Assembly: GCF_900114915.1 (NCBI RefSeq)
Contig: NZ_FOUS01000024.1
Location: 58,782 to 122,781, forward strand
Source: Bradyrhizobium sp. Rc3b
GTDB taxonomy: Bacteria; Pseudomonadota; Alphaproteobacteria; Rhizobiales; Xanthobacteraceae
Length of the DNA stretch: 64,000 nt
Direction: 5' to 3'
A program made the translations under genes and the position numbers. Below, piece after piece: positions 44,241-51,938 of this stretch (within the stretch, counting starts at the first letter, position 1; each line of letters starts with the position of its first letter). Under the pieces are notes generated by a model. That model did no database searches. It had not been told where the DNA came from and saw only the letters and a list, made by a program, of their open reading frames with translations.

Positions 44241-44258
44241 GAACTCCAAGTAACGAGG

Positions 44259-44771
44259 CTACTTGTCCGCCATGGTGCGCTCGGCGTTCTTGACCTGCGC
44301 GCGCAGCATCGGGAGCTGCTCGCGCGCAAACGTTGCGAGCGCCGCATTGTCGGGCGCCTTCAGGTAGCTTTCGAGCAGCTTGATGGCCGATTCGTATTCC
44401 GGAATCTGCGAGGCATAGAAGCTTCGGACGTAAGTCGGTCCGTCCGAGGTTTCGGGCTCGATCAGGCTGGCGCCGACGGACGTCGTCTTGCCGACGCGCG
44501 GCTCCGCGCCGATCGCCTCCTGGATCTGCTTCAGCGCCTTGTCGCGCTTGGCAGCTTCCTCGGCACGCAAGGCGGCGAGGTTCTTGACCTCGGCGTTGCC
44601 CTTCAGATCGGTGCTCTCAAGGAGGCCCTGCTGGAAGCGGCTGAAATCATAGAGGCCGCTGATGACGTCGGTCGCGCTCGGAGGGCGGTCGCCAGACTTT
44701 CGTTCACCGGTGCTGTCGGCAAGCGCGGCGGTGCTGATGAATGCCAGGACGATCGCGACAGGAACTCGCAT
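44259..44771 (-). CDS. DUF4142-like exported protein
   Basis: 170 residues with signal peptide MRVPVAIVLAFISTAALADS. A helical domain follows (YDFSRFQQGLLESTDLKGNA, EVKNLAALRAEEAAKRDKAL) and ends ALATFAREQLPMLRAQVKNA, the pattern of DUF4142. A paralogous DUF4142 gene lies at 49182-49733. Minus strand; an EcfG-like site (TGTT) sits 9-33 bases upstream, leaving almost no leader. Confidence 0.7.
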   Translation of the reverse strand: MRVPVAIVLAFISTAALADSTGERKSGDRPPSATDVISGLYDFSRFQQGLLESTDLKGNAEVKNLAALRAEEAAKRDKALKQIQEAIGAEPRVGKTTSVGASLIEPETSDGPTYVRSFYASQIPEYESAIKLLESYLKAPDNAALATFAREQLPMLRAQVKNAERTMADK

Positions 44772-44779
44772 CGATATCA

Positions 44780-44804
44780 AACAGCGAATCGCGTGCGAAG
44801 TTCC
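44780..44804 (-). promoter_or_regulatory. sigma-EcfG-type promoter (TGTT variant)
   Basis: Minus strand GGAAC (44804-44800), 16 bases, TGTT (44783-44780). Very close to the DUF4142 start at 44771, so the mRNA would be nearly leaderless, or the true start is a little downstream. Confidence 0.4.
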
Positions 44805-44865
44805 CTGAACATTACGATCCGGAAAGCGGGTTGCGACGCGAGAGTTCCGTCCCCACGTCTTCAAC

Positions 44866-45060
44866 ATGAAACAGTCTGACATCTTCAGGGATAATGCCGA
44901 CAACTGTCTTCAGCTCGCTGAGCGCGCCGAGGGACAACCCGCTCATAAGCGCTTTTCGCGCATGGCGGACGCCTGGACGGCGCTCGCTCACGAGCAGGAT
45001 TGGCTTGATGGCGAAATTCCTCCCGTCGTGGTCCGTTTCCCTCAAAAGCAGGATGCGTGA
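44866..45060 (+). CDS. small helical protein, 64 aa (possible ENVRRYR-like)
   Basis: MKQSDIFRDNADNCLQLAER begins a helical protein with AHKRFSRMADAWTALAHEQD. The layout of two helices around a short basic turn and an Ala-Trp core resembles the ENVRRYR proteins at 14639 and 30118, but sequence identity is low. Function unknown. Confidence 0.55.
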   Translation: MKQSDIFRDNADNCLQLAERAEGQPAHKRFSRMADAWTALAHEQDWLDGEIPPVVVRFPQKQDA

Positions 45061-45177
45061 GGGCCCTCTCTTCGTGAATCCGCGTGTGAGGCCGCTCACG
45101 GAACACAAGTGACCAATCCAGGATGATCAGGGAATAGTCGATCGCGTTGGTTTTCGCTTCCAGAAGGAGGTTTTGTG

Positions 45178-45309
45178 ATGGCTCCACGTCTGGCTCTTCT
45201 TTCACTCATTCTCGCCTTTGGTGTCTCGGTTGCGTTCGCGACGGTGACGACGGTGCGCCAGGTTCATCTGGAGAAGGCATCGGCTGCGGTCCACGCGGCG
45301 CACAGCTAA
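45178..45309 (+). CDS. 43-aa single-helix membrane protein
   Basis: MAPRLALLSLILAFGVSVAF with one hydrophobic helix and a short soluble tail (VRQVHLEKASAAVHAAHS). An excellent ribosome site (AGAAGGAGG) lies seven bases before the ATG at 45178. TAA at 45307-45309. A small bitopic protein or signal-peptide-bearing peptide; role unknown. Confidence 0.7.
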   Translation: MAPRLALLSLILAFGVSVAFATVTTVRQVHLEKASAAVHAAHS

Positions 45310-45318
45310 CGCCGCGCC

Positions 45319-45343
45319 GGAACATTCGACGCCGCAGTGCGTA
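45319..45343 (+). promoter_or_regulatory. sigma-EcfG-like promoter (CGTA)
   Basis: GGAAC (45319-45323), 16 bases, CGTA (45340-45343), 36 bases before the ATG of the hydrophilic protein at 45379. One mismatch in the -10 element. Confidence 0.35.
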
Positions 45344-45378
45344 ACCGCTTCGACACATCAGGAGAGGCGAAGCACATC

Positions 45379-45600
45379 ATGGCCCATTCCGACCACGGCA
45401 TCGTCAAGGACAAGCGGGCGGAGGAACAGCCGCGCGACAAGCAGCGCGCGCAGTCCGTGCACAAGACGGATCCGCAAAAGACGGGTTCGAAAGGCTCACC
45501 GTCGCGGGAGGCGACGCGCGATCCCAAGCTGAACGACAACAGCAAGACCCCGGGCTCAGGCATGACGCCGGACGATTCCGGCGACGCGCCGAGCGGCTAA
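45379..45600 (+). CDS. hydrophilic disordered protein, 73 aa
   Basis: Starts MAHSDHGIVKDKRAEEQPRD, wholly hydrophilic with Lys, Asp, Ser and Pro, probably intrinsically disordered. Composition is like hydrophilin/LEA-type stress proteins. Preceded by GGAGAGG. Its stop codon sits at the start of a type B repeat. Confidence 0.65.
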   Translation: MAHSDHGIVKDKRAEEQPRDKQRAQSVHKTDPQKTGSKGSPSREATRDPKLNDNSKTPGSGMTPDDSGDAPSG

Positions 45601-45702
45601 AGCATGATCCGGAGAAGCGCGCAGCGGTCTTCCGGAAAGGATCATGCCTAAACAACAACCTAAAGCGCGATGACGATTCATCCTCATCGCATCGCGCTTT
45701 AG
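45598..45702. repeat. dispersed palindromic element, type B
   Basis: TAAAGCATGATCCGGAGAAG / CTTCCGGAAAGGATCATGCC and TAAAGCGCGATGACGATT / CATCGCATCGCGCTTTA. It starts with the TAA of the preceding gene, as the copy at 35776 does. 45703-45855 shows no gene. Confidence 0.85.
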
Positions 45703-45855
45703 ACGCAACGGATTAGCGCGAGGAACGAATCCTCGCGCAAGGCGTCGATAGGTTGCTTCCGGCTGTCATGCCCCCGGTGCGCCGGAAGCAATCTCCAAGG
45801 ACGGCCCTGGCACCCACGGTGCCGGGGTCGTTCGCTTATGAACGGTTCTTGCGGG

Positions 45856-46104
45856 TCAGCCCCCTGTGCCGTTCTCGGGATCTTCCTGAGTATGTCCGTC
45901 AAGTCCGCGGCCGAACACGCCGAAGCTGCTCGACTTCACACCCGCACCTGCGTCGACGCCGACGGCGGCCAGTCCGAACCTGAGCAGTTCGCGGACCGCT
46001 GCCGCACGCGTCGGCATGCGATGTTTGAACCGGAAATCGTCAACGGCGGCCAACTCGTCCGGCGAGAGCATGACCTGAAGGCGCTCGGCGCGAAGGTCGT
46101 TCAT
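45856..46104 (-). CDS. ribbon-helix-helix (RHH/CopG-like) regulator
   Basis: 82 residues. RLQVMLSPDELAAVDDFRFK followed by MPTRAAAVRELLRFGLAAVG is the RHH fold: a beta strand that reads DNA, then two helices. The C-terminal 25 residues are Gly-rich and probably disordered. The gene is preceded by three copies of a 7-base site that likely is its own operator, overlapping an EcfG-type promoter. No toxin gene is adjacent. Confidence 0.75.
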   Translation of the reverse strand: MNDLRAERLQVMLSPDELAAVDDFRFKHRMPTRAAAVRELLRFGLAAVGVDAGAGVKSSSFGVFGRGLDGHTQEDPENGTGG

Positions 46105-46118
46105 GGTCGATCACGCAA

Positions 46119-46144
46119 TTGAGTAGATTGAGTAGGTTACTCAA
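46119..46144. promoter_or_regulatory. operator with TTGAGTA repeats upstream of the RHH gene
   Basis: TTGAGTA at 46119-46125 and 46128-46134 (direct) and TACTCAA at 46138-46144 (inverted). RHH proteins bind such short repeats as cooperating dimers. The site starts 15 bases from the gene start and touches the -10 element of the promoter at 46143-46167. Confidence 0.55.
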
Positions 46145-46167
46145 CAAACTAACTTGGCGGGAGTTCC
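46143..46167 (-). promoter_or_regulatory. sigma-EcfG-type promoter (TGTT variant)
   Basis: Minus strand GGAAC (46167-46163), 16 bases, TGTT (46146-46143), reading into the RHH gene (start 46104) with a leader of about 33 bases. Confidence 0.5.
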
Positions 46168-46277
46168 ACAAGAGTCGAAAAAGACGCCAAATGAGTAAGA
46201 AAGTATAGCAAAATCAATAGGTTATTATTGAAACGACTTTGGCGGTGGCGCATTCTCTTGGAAAAGGGAGAGAAGCC

Positions 46278-46436
46278 ATGACGGACGAAGTCAGGTTGCC
46301 CCGAAAGCTTTCCGAAGAGCCGGAAGCCCCCAAGCCGGTGCGTCCCAGCCACCAGAAGGTCATCGAACAAGTCGAGCGCTGGGCCAACAGCCCGGGGCTG
46401 CAGCCACCGAGGACGGAAGATGCGAAGACGATCTGA
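46278..46436 (+). CDS. small Pro-rich protein, 52 aa
   Basis: MTDEVRLPRKLSEEPEAPKP then VERWANSPGLQPPRTEDAKT. ATG 46278 follows GGGAGAGAAG. Mostly disordered with one helix. Its end overlaps the next gene, which begins at 46420. Function unknown. Confidence 0.6.
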   Translation: MTDEVRLPRKLSEEPEAPKPVRPSHQKVIEQVERWANSPGLQPPRTEDAKTI

Positions 46437-46614
46437 GCCACATACATTCGAGCAGCGTCTCGGGGCGCAGAAGCTGCGGCTGGAGCACGAACTGTCGGGC
46501 TTGGCGGACGGCCCCCAGCGTGACGTTATTCTGGCGCGCATCGATCAGCTTCAGACGGCCGCCGAAATGTATGGTTTTCTGAAGCTACGGGAAGAGGCCG
46601 CGGCCCCTCGCTGA
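46420..46614 (+). CDS. small helical protein, 64 aa
   Basis: MRRRSEPHTFEQRLGAQKLR followed by LADGPQRDVILARIDQLQTA, two amphipathic helices. I recall similar short proteins with a PHTFEERL start as frequent in Bradyrhizobium. It overlaps the preceding gene by 17 bases, so the two are probably coupled. Function unknown. Confidence 0.6.
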   Translation: MRRRSEPHTFEQRLGAQKLRLEHELSGLADGPQRDVILARIDQLQTAAEMYGFLKLREEAAAPR

Positions 46615-47070
46615 TGGCCCCATGCGTTCGGTCTGCGTGGTGCGCGAGGTGATGCGAAGCTTTCGTCGCAGCCACCACGCCGACACCGACACGGCCGCCC
46701 ATACCAGGATGGCGGCCACGAATGCGCCGATCACGGTTGTCGAAACCACGACATAAAAGACTGCAGCAAATGCCGCCAGGCCGATGCTTCCCAGGCCGGC
46801 ACCGGCGGCATCGAGCGCCGCGGCCTGCTGCCCGCGTCTGTCTCCGCTGAGGCCGGCCTTTTCCTTGGCGCGGCGCTCATGGCTTTCGATCAGCGTTGCG
46901 CTGGCGCAGAAGATGGCGGGGAGCACGAGGAAGAGGCCGCCGACGGAGACGCCGAAACCTGTGGTCACGGCCCCCGCGAGGACGGTCGCCAGTCCGCCGA
47001 GCAGAAAGCGGATACCATACTCGTACCACCGCGTCTGTTTGAGCGCCGATGTAGACAGTTTGACCAGCAT
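46585..47070 (-). CDS. DUF3147-like membrane protein
   Basis: 161 residues with about four hydrophobic helices (RFLLGGLATVLAGAVTTGFG, GGLFLVLPAIFCASATLI, GLAAFAAVFYVVVSTTVIGA, FVAAILVWAAVSVSAWWL). The first half is similar in pattern to the next protein in the operon. ATG 47068-47070; the stop of the upstream gene overlaps it (TGATG). Its 3' end overlaps the plus-strand small gene ending at 46614 by 30 bases. Confidence 0.7.
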   Translation of the reverse strand: MLVKLSTSALKQTRWYEYGIRFLLGGLATVLAGAVTTGFGVSVGGLFLVLPAIFCASATLIESHERRAKEKAGLSGDRRGQQAAALDAAGAGLGSIGLAAFAAVFYVVVSTTVIGAFVAAILVWAAVSVSAWWLRRKLRITSRTTQTERMGPSARGRGLFP

Positions 47071-47417
47071 CAGGCAGCACCTCCGAAACCCGCGAGCAGA
47101 GCGAAGGCGACGACGAGCCATGCGGCAAAAGCGAGGGTGGTGGCTGGCAGAGCGGAGAAGTGAAACCTCATCAGGAGATGGCAGACGACGAGGCTGTAGC
47201 AGCCGAGTGCGATGGCACCATAGATCATCGTCCAGCTTTCGGCGGCGACATATCGCGGGCCGTGCTGGACGACGGCGATGCTGAGGGTGGCCAGCGCGAC
47301 CGACGGCGCCGCGCCGAGCAGACCGGCAAAGCTCTTCGGTCGAAGCATGTCGCCCAGGATCGCGAAGGCAGAGACGATCAGGCCGCCGGCGATGAAGCGC
47401 AGGAGATATTCGGTCAT
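47070..47417 (-). CDS. DUF3147-family membrane protein
   Basis: 115 residues, four membrane helices, starting MTEYLLRFIAGGLIVSAFAI. The pattern RFxxGGxxVxxxxxLxxxxxPKSFAGLLGAAPSVALAT matches my memory of DUF3147. Overlaps the PAP2 gene upstream and the second DUF3147-like gene downstream by a few bases, so all three are translated together. Function unknown; possibly a membrane-fluidity or transport role. Confidence 0.75.
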   Translation of the reverse strand: MTEYLLRFIAGGLIVSAFAILGDMLRPKSFAGLLGAAPSVALATLSIAVVQHGPRYVAAESWTMIYGAIALGCYSLVVCHLLMRFHFSALPATTLAFAAWLVVAFALLAGFGGAA

Positions 47418-47992
47418 GACCGGACCCGCGAGGCTTTAGGCCGCCGTTTCGCCAGCGTGAACGGCCTGAACAGTCGCTCTACGGCGACGCCAAGCGTAAA
47501 GCCCGCCACCACATCGCTGGCCCAATGCGCCAGCACCACGACGCGCGTCAACGATAGCACCACGGCAAGGGCGCGGACCGCCCGACGCCGGGCAGGCGGC
47601 AACAGGCCGGCCGCCGAGGCGAGCGCGCCCATATGCACGGCGTGACCGGAGGGAAATGCGTCGCGGGATCGCCCCGAGAAGGGGACGCCGCGCCAATGAC
47701 CGGTGACGGTCAGCCGGTCCGGCCTGGTCTGATCGAACACGGACTTCAGAACGTGCGGCAGTATGGCCGTCGCCAGCGAGACCATCAGAACGTGATCTGC
47801 AACGGGACGCTGCTGCGGGTGCCGCAGCCGGGTGTAGAGCCATCCCGCAGCGGCCAGCGCGATGAGCACATGCTCGTCGGCCCCCCAGGTCAATATCTGG
47901 GTGGTATGCTCAAGCCCCGAGTTGGTGTTGTGTGCGATCTCGTTCGCGATCGCCGTATCGATCCGGGTGGGTTTGACTGTTACGAGCGCCAT
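47414..47992 (-). CDS. PAP2-family membrane phosphatase
   Basis: 192 residues. The three PAP2 motifs are present: KSVFDQTRPDR (K-x6-RP), FPSGHAVHMG (PSGH) and SLTRVVVLAHWASDVVAG (R-x5-H-x3-D). Membrane helices flank them. Dephosphorylates lipid phosphates such as phosphatidic acid or undecaprenyl diphosphate at the membrane surface. First gene of a three-gene operon with two DUF3147-like proteins. Confidence 0.87.
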   Translation of the reverse strand: MALVTVKPTRIDTAIANEIAHNTNSGLEHTTQILTWGADEHVLIALAAAGWLYTRLRHPQQRPVADHVLMVSLATAILPHVLKSVFDQTRPDRLTVTGHWRGVPFSGRSRDAFPSGHAVHMGALASAAGLLPPARRRAVRALAVVLSLTRVVVLAHWASDVVAGFTLGVAVERLFRPFTLAKRRPKASRVRS

Positions 47993-48082
47993 CGGTGAGC
48001 CGGCGATATTTCCTCCATGACAGATTTGTAAAAGCTTGGAGACAAAGATGGTTCCTGAGCTCCAGCGAGCGTCCCAGCTCTG

Positions 48083-48973
48083 CTAAGGCTGCCCCGATCC
48101 ACCCGCCGCCCCGTAAACCTGGCCGGTCGCATAGCTGGCGTCGGCGGCGGCAAGCTGCACGTAGATCGAGGCGAGCTCGACCGGCTGGCCGGGGCGGCCG
48201 AGCGGCGTCATGCCGCCGAATTTCTCGAGCTTCTCCATCGTTGCGCCGCCGGAGACCTGAAGCGGCGTCCAGATCGGCCCGGGCGCCACGCCGTTGACGC
48301 GGATGCCCTTCGACGCCAGCTGCTTGGCCAGTGCCTTCACATAGTTCATCGTCGCTGCCTTGGTCTGCGCATAATCGTAGAGATCGGGCGAGGGATCGTA
48401 AGCCTGCTCGGAGGTCGTGCCGATGATGCAGGATCCTGGCTTGAGATGCGGCAGCGCCGCCTTGATGATCCAGAATGGCGCGTAGATGTTGGTCTTCATG
48501 GTTGCGTCGAAGTCCTCCGAGGAGACGTCGAGGATGGAGGCGCGCGCCTGCTGCCGGGCGGCATTGTTGACGATGATGTCGAGACCGCCAAGATCTCGCA
48601 CGGTCTGCTCGACCAGCCTTTTGCAGAACGCTTCCTCCTGGAGATCGCCGGGGATCGCCAGCCCGGTGCGACCTTCCTTCTTGATCAGCGCGATCACCTC
48701 CTGCGCATCCGGCTCTTCTGCCGCCAGGTAATTGATGGCGACGTCGGCGCCTTCGCGCGCATAGGCAATGGCGGCGGCGCGGCCCATGCCGGAATCGCCG
48801 CCGGTGATCAGCGCCTTGCGGCCGGCGAGCCGACCGGAGCCCTTGTAGCTGGTCTCGCCATGGTCCGGCCGCGGCTCCATCTTGCCGGCGAGGCCCGGCC
48901 AGGGCTGCGACTGCTTTTTGAACGGCGGCTTCGGAAAGCGGCCGACGGGATCGATCAGCGGCTGCTCGGCCAT
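48083..48973 (-). CDS. SDR oxidoreductase, YghA-like
   Basis: 296 residues with an N-terminal extension of about 45 residues before the Rossmann motif ITGGDSGMGRAAAIAYAREG. Active-site residues: Ser in GTTSEQAYD, YDYAQTKAA (YxxxK). NNAARQQ and PGPIWTP are SDR marks. Similar in layout to E. coli YghA (oxidoreductase of glucose/ribitol type). ATG 48971-48973 follows AAAGGAGA. Often linked with general stress in alphaproteobacteria; no clear EcfG site was found. Confidence 0.87.
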   Translation of the reverse strand: MAEQPLIDPVGRFPKPPFKKQSQPWPGLAGKMEPRPDHGETSYKGSGRLAGRKALITGGDSGMGRAAAIAYAREGADVAINYLAAEEPDAQEVIALIKKEGRTGLAIPGDLQEEAFCKRLVEQTVRDLGGLDIIVNNAARQQARASILDVSSEDFDATMKTNIYAPFWIIKAALPHLKPGSCIIGTTSEQAYDPSPDLYDYAQTKAATMNYVKALAKQLASKGIRVNGVAPGPIWTPLQVSGGATMEKLEKFGGMTPLGRPGQPVELASIYVQLAAADASYATGQVYGAAGGSGQP

Positions 48974-49145
48974 GTGCGGATCTCCTTTCGCGGTGGAAGA
49001 CGCCAGCGTGCCGCGGCGAGCGACATGCTCGCGGCGCGAACGACGTGCCGGCTGGATATTGGGGTCCTGTCCTGCTGGGCCACGATGCTCTCCGCGACGT
49101 CCGTGATCGCAATCCACGGGAGACAGGCATCGGTGCCGGGACGCA

Positions 49146-49174
49146 GAGGACGCCGGCAAAGCCGGCGCCCGCGT
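49146..49174 (-). terminator. hairpin after the DUF4142 gene (weak terminator)
   Basis: GACGCCGGC / GCCGGCGCC with a 3-base loop, eight bases after the DUF4142 stop on the minus strand. No T run, so termination is uncertain; it may stabilise the mRNA end. Confidence 0.3.
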
Positions 49175-49181
49175 TCGAGGT

Positions 49182-49733
49182 TTACTTCGCCTGGCCGACG
49201 CTCGGCGCCTTGCCGAGCTCCTTGGCCATGTCGAGATGGTGCTTGAGCGCCGGCAGAGTCTTGCCGGCCCAATCCTTCAGCGTGGAATTGTCGCCGCCCT
49301 TGGCGTAGCGCTCGAACAGCGACACGGCATCCTCATGGGCGCTCACCTGATAGGAATTGTAGTCCGAGCTGAAGTCCTTGCCATTCGCACTCTTGAGCTT
49401 GTCGAGCTTGCTCTGGTGCGAGCTGTCGAGCGCCGTCGGCAGGGTCGCCTGCACCTTGCCGTCACCGACGAGGCCCTTGAGCTCGGTGCTGGTCTTGGTG
49501 TGGTCGGTCACCATCTGTTGCGCGAAGCTCTTCTCCTGCGCGTTGCCCTTTTGCGTGGCAAGGTTGCTCGACTCGATCTCGAACATGTCGCTGATGGCGA
49601 CCTGCTTGACGAAGTCGGCAGTCGTTGGCGCGACGCCGAGCGCCGAATTGACGCCGGTCTTCTCGCCCAGCGACTGGGCGATCGCGGGCCCGGCGACAAG
49701 CACGCAGGCAAGGGCGATGATGGTACGTTTCAT
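49182..49733 (-). CDS. DUF4142-family exported protein
   Basis: 183 residues. Signal peptide MKRTIIALACVLVAGPAIAQ, then a four-helix domain with ISDMFEIESSNLATQKGN and FAQQMVTDHTKTSTELKGLV, typical of DUF4142 (ferritin-like fold). C-terminus WAGKTLPALKHHLDMAKELG. Preceded by CGGAGGGACC. A TGTT EcfG-like site lies 55-79 bases upstream. Often stress-induced in rhizobia. Confidence 0.85.
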   Translation of the reverse strand: MKRTIIALACVLVAGPAIAQSLGEKTGVNSALGVAPTTADFVKQVAISDMFEIESSNLATQKGNAQEKSFAQQMVTDHTKTSTELKGLVGDGKVQATLPTALDSSHQSKLDKLKSANGKDFSSDYNSYQVSAHEDAVSLFERYAKGGDNSTLKDWAGKTLPALKHHLDMAKELGKAPSVGQAK

Positions 49734-49787
49734 GGTTCGGTCCCTCCGTGGGCGCGCGGCCTCTTGCCGCGTGGTGTTGCGCCGATC

Positions 49788-49812
49788 AACACGTCGCATG
49801 CACCGAGGTTCC
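49788..49812 (-). promoter_or_regulatory. sigma-EcfG-type promoter (TGTT variant)
   Basis: Minus strand GGAAC (49812-49808), 16 bases, TGTT (49791-49788). Leader of about 48 bases to the DUF4142 start. Confidence 0.5.
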
Positions 49813-49818
49813 TAACGA

Positions 49819-50046
49819 CTAATCCGTCGGATTCCGCCCGGTGCGCGGATTGATGGGATCGGTCGGTTTGCGTCGAAGCCGCTCGGGCAGAAACGGCTCG
49901 GCGGGGGCGGCCGTGGCGTCGGCACGCACATCGGCATGGTGCTGCGCGCGCTCGTGCGGAGTCTTGTTGTCGTTGAAATGGTATTTCACGTCGACGCCGT
50001 CGACGGGATCGTTGACGCCGTGCTGGATGTCGCGAAAGTCACTCAT
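49819..50046 (-). CDS. small hydrophilic protein, 75 aa
   Basis: Starts MSDFRDIQHGVNDPVDGVDV then KYHFNDNKTPHERAQHHADV, and ends with a basic Pro-rich tail. ATG 50044-50046, nine bases downstream of the thiamine diphosphate enzyme on the same strand, so probably in one operon with it. The same frame is open further upstream, but that is antisense-style shadow of that gene. Function unknown. Confidence 0.6.
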   Translation of the reverse strand: MSDFRDIQHGVNDPVDGVDVKYHFNDNKTPHERAQHHADVRADATAAPAEPFLPERLRRKPTDPINPRTGRNPTD

Positions 50047-50054
50047 GGTTGACC

Positions 50055-51851
50055 TCATTGCTTTCCGGGCAGGATCGTTTCGAGCACCTGCCGCGCTGCT
50101 CCCTTGATCATCCCGCTTTCGTTCGGATCGCCCTTCAAGAGGGCGAGCGAGAAGTTCTTGGCCTGCTGAAGCGTGATATGCGGCGGCAGCGGCGGCACTT
50201 CGGGATCGGTCTTCACCTCCAGCACGACGGGCATCTCGCTTCCCAGCGCCTGCTCCCAGGCCGAGCCGAGCAGCTGCGGGCTGTCGACGAAGATGCCGCG
50301 CAGGCCGATGAGCTCGGCGAAGCGTGAATAGGAGACGTCGGGAATGCGCTGCGAGGCTTCGAATTTGGGATCGCCGTTGATGATGCGCTGCTCCCAGGTC
50401 ACCTGGTTGAGGTCCTCGTTGTTGAAGACGCAGACGATGAAGCGCGGGTCGCGCCAGGAGCGCCAGTATTTCGCAGCGGTGATCAATTCGGCCATGTTGT
50501 TCATCTGCATCGCGCCGTCGCCGACGAGGGCAATCACCGGACGGTCCGGATGGGCGTACTTCGCGGCGAGCGCATAGGGCACCGCGGCGCCCATCGAGGC
50601 GAGGCCGCCGGAGAGCGAGGCCGTCATGCCGCGCCGCATCTTCAGGTCGCGGGCGAACCAGTTGGCGCAGGAGCCGGAATCGCTGGTGATGATCGCGCGG
50701 TCGGGCAGGCGCGGGGACAATTCCCAGGCGACGAGCTGCGGATTGACCGGCGCTGCCGGCTGATGTGCCCGGCCATCCAGCGTTTTCCACCATGTCGTGA
50801 CGTCGTCTTCGATACCCTGGCGCCAGGCGCCGTCGCTCTTGGGTTTCAGCCGCGGCAACAGTGCGCGCAGCGTCTCGGCGGCGTCGCCCACGAGGCCGAC
50901 CTCCATGGGAAAGCGGATCGACATCATGCCGGCGTCGATGTCGATCTGCACGCCCCGCGCCGCGCCTTCCTTCGGCAGGAACTCGGCGTAGGGGAAGGCG
51001 GAGCCGACCATCAGCAGCGTGTCGCATTCCATCATCATGTTGTAGCTGGGCTCGGTGCCGAGCAGGCCGATCGAGCCGGTGACCCACGGCAGGTCGTCGG
51101 GCAGCGCTGCCTTGCCGAGCAGCGCCTTGGCGCAGCCGGCCGAGAGGCGGTCAGCGACGGCGATCACCTCGTCGGTTGCGCCAAGCGCGCCGGCGCCGAC
51201 GAGCATCGCGACCTTCCTGCCGGCATTCAGCACTTCCGCGGCGCGATCGAGATCGGCCTCACGCGGCATAATGCTGGGCGCGCTGTAACCAATGCCGGAA
51301 TGCAGCGTGCCGTGTGCACGTGGCGGGCTCTCGAAGGCTTCTTCCTGCAGGTCGTTGGGCAGGATGATCGCGGTCGGGGTCCGCCGCGCCAGCGCGATCC
51401 GCACCGCTCGGTCGATCAGGTGTCGCACTTGCGCAGGCGAGGATGCCTGCATGACGTAGGCGCCGGCGACGTCCTTGAACATCGAGAGAAGGTCGAGCTC
51501 CTGCTGATAGTGTCCGCCGAGAGCGTTGCGGGCCTGCTGGCCGACAATCGCCAGCACCGGCTGGTGATCGAGCAGCGCATCGTAGAGCCCGGTGATGAGA
51601 TGCGAGGCACCTGGGCCCGAGGTCGCGATGCAGACGCCGAGCTGCCCTGAGAATTTTGCGTAGGCGCTGGCCATGAATGCCGCCATCTCCTCGTGCCGCG
51701 CCTGCACGAAGCCGATCTCTTCTGCCTTGCCTTGGGCCCGGCTCATCGCGCCGAACACGCCGTTGATGCCGTCGCCGGGATAGCCGAAGATGTGTCGCAC
51801 GCCCCATTGATGCAGACGCTGGACGATGAAGTCGGAGACGGTCTGAGACAT
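50055..51851 (-). CDS. thiamine diphosphate enzyme, pyruvate oxidase-like (PoxB family)
   Basis: 598 residues. Three domains: N-terminal with HIFGYPGDGINGVFGAM and the catalytic Glu in RHEEMAAFMA (about residue 53), central domain, and a C-terminal ThDP-binding motif GDGAMQMNNMAELITAAKYW (about 435-454). This is the acetohydroxyacid synthase/pyruvate oxidase superfamily; length and layout fit the pyruvate oxidase/PoxB side. An exact EcfG promoter precedes it, agreeing with PoxB-type enzymes being stress and stationary-phase genes elsewhere. Cofactors FAD and ThDP are expected. Confidence 0.85.
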   Translation of the reverse strand: MSQTVSDFIVQRLHQWGVRHIFGYPGDGINGVFGAMSRAQGKAEEIGFVQARHEEMAAFMASAYAKFSGQLGVCIATSGPGASHLITGLYDALLDHQPVLAIVGQQARNALGGHYQQELDLLSMFKDVAGAYVMQASSPAQVRHLIDRAVRIALARRTPTAIILPNDLQEEAFESPPRAHGTLHSGIGYSAPSIMPREADLDRAAEVLNAGRKVAMLVGAGALGATDEVIAVADRLSAGCAKALLGKAALPDDLPWVTGSIGLLGTEPSYNMMMECDTLLMVGSAFPYAEFLPKEGAARGVQIDIDAGMMSIRFPMEVGLVGDAAETLRALLPRLKPKSDGAWRQGIEDDVTTWWKTLDGRAHQPAAPVNPQLVAWELSPRLPDRAIITSDSGSCANWFARDLKMRRGMTASLSGGLASMGAAVPYALAAKYAHPDRPVIALVGDGAMQMNNMAELITAAKYWRSWRDPRFIVCVFNNEDLNQVTWEQRIINGDPKFEASQRIPDVSYSRFAELIGLRGIFVDSPQLLGSAWEQALGSEMPVVLEVKTDPEVPPLPPHITLQQAKNFSLALLKGDPNESGMIKGAARQVLETILPGKQ

Positions 51852-51886
51852 CGCGCGTGGCTCTCGGTTGTGCGTGAAGTTCAGAG

Positions 51887-51911
51887 AACGGCTCCTTCCC
51901 TGCGATGTTCC
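51887..51911 (-). promoter_or_regulatory. sigma-EcfG promoter, exact consensus
   Basis: Minus strand GGAAC (51911-51907), 16 bases, CGTT (51890-51887). It gives a leader of about 30 bases to the pyruvate-oxidase-like gene. A plus-strand EcfG-like site for the divergent PRC-barrel gene starts 28 bases away. Confidence 0.7.
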
Positions 51912-51938
51912 TGGCTCGCTTCCGGGAACATCTGCGCC

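Noticed and set aside
45100..45124. EcfG site before the 43-aa gene
   Set aside because: GGAAC is present, but GGAT stands at the -10 position.
48031..48055. EcfG site before the PAP2 operon
   Set aside because: GGAAC is present but the -10 reads CTTT at N16, a poor match.
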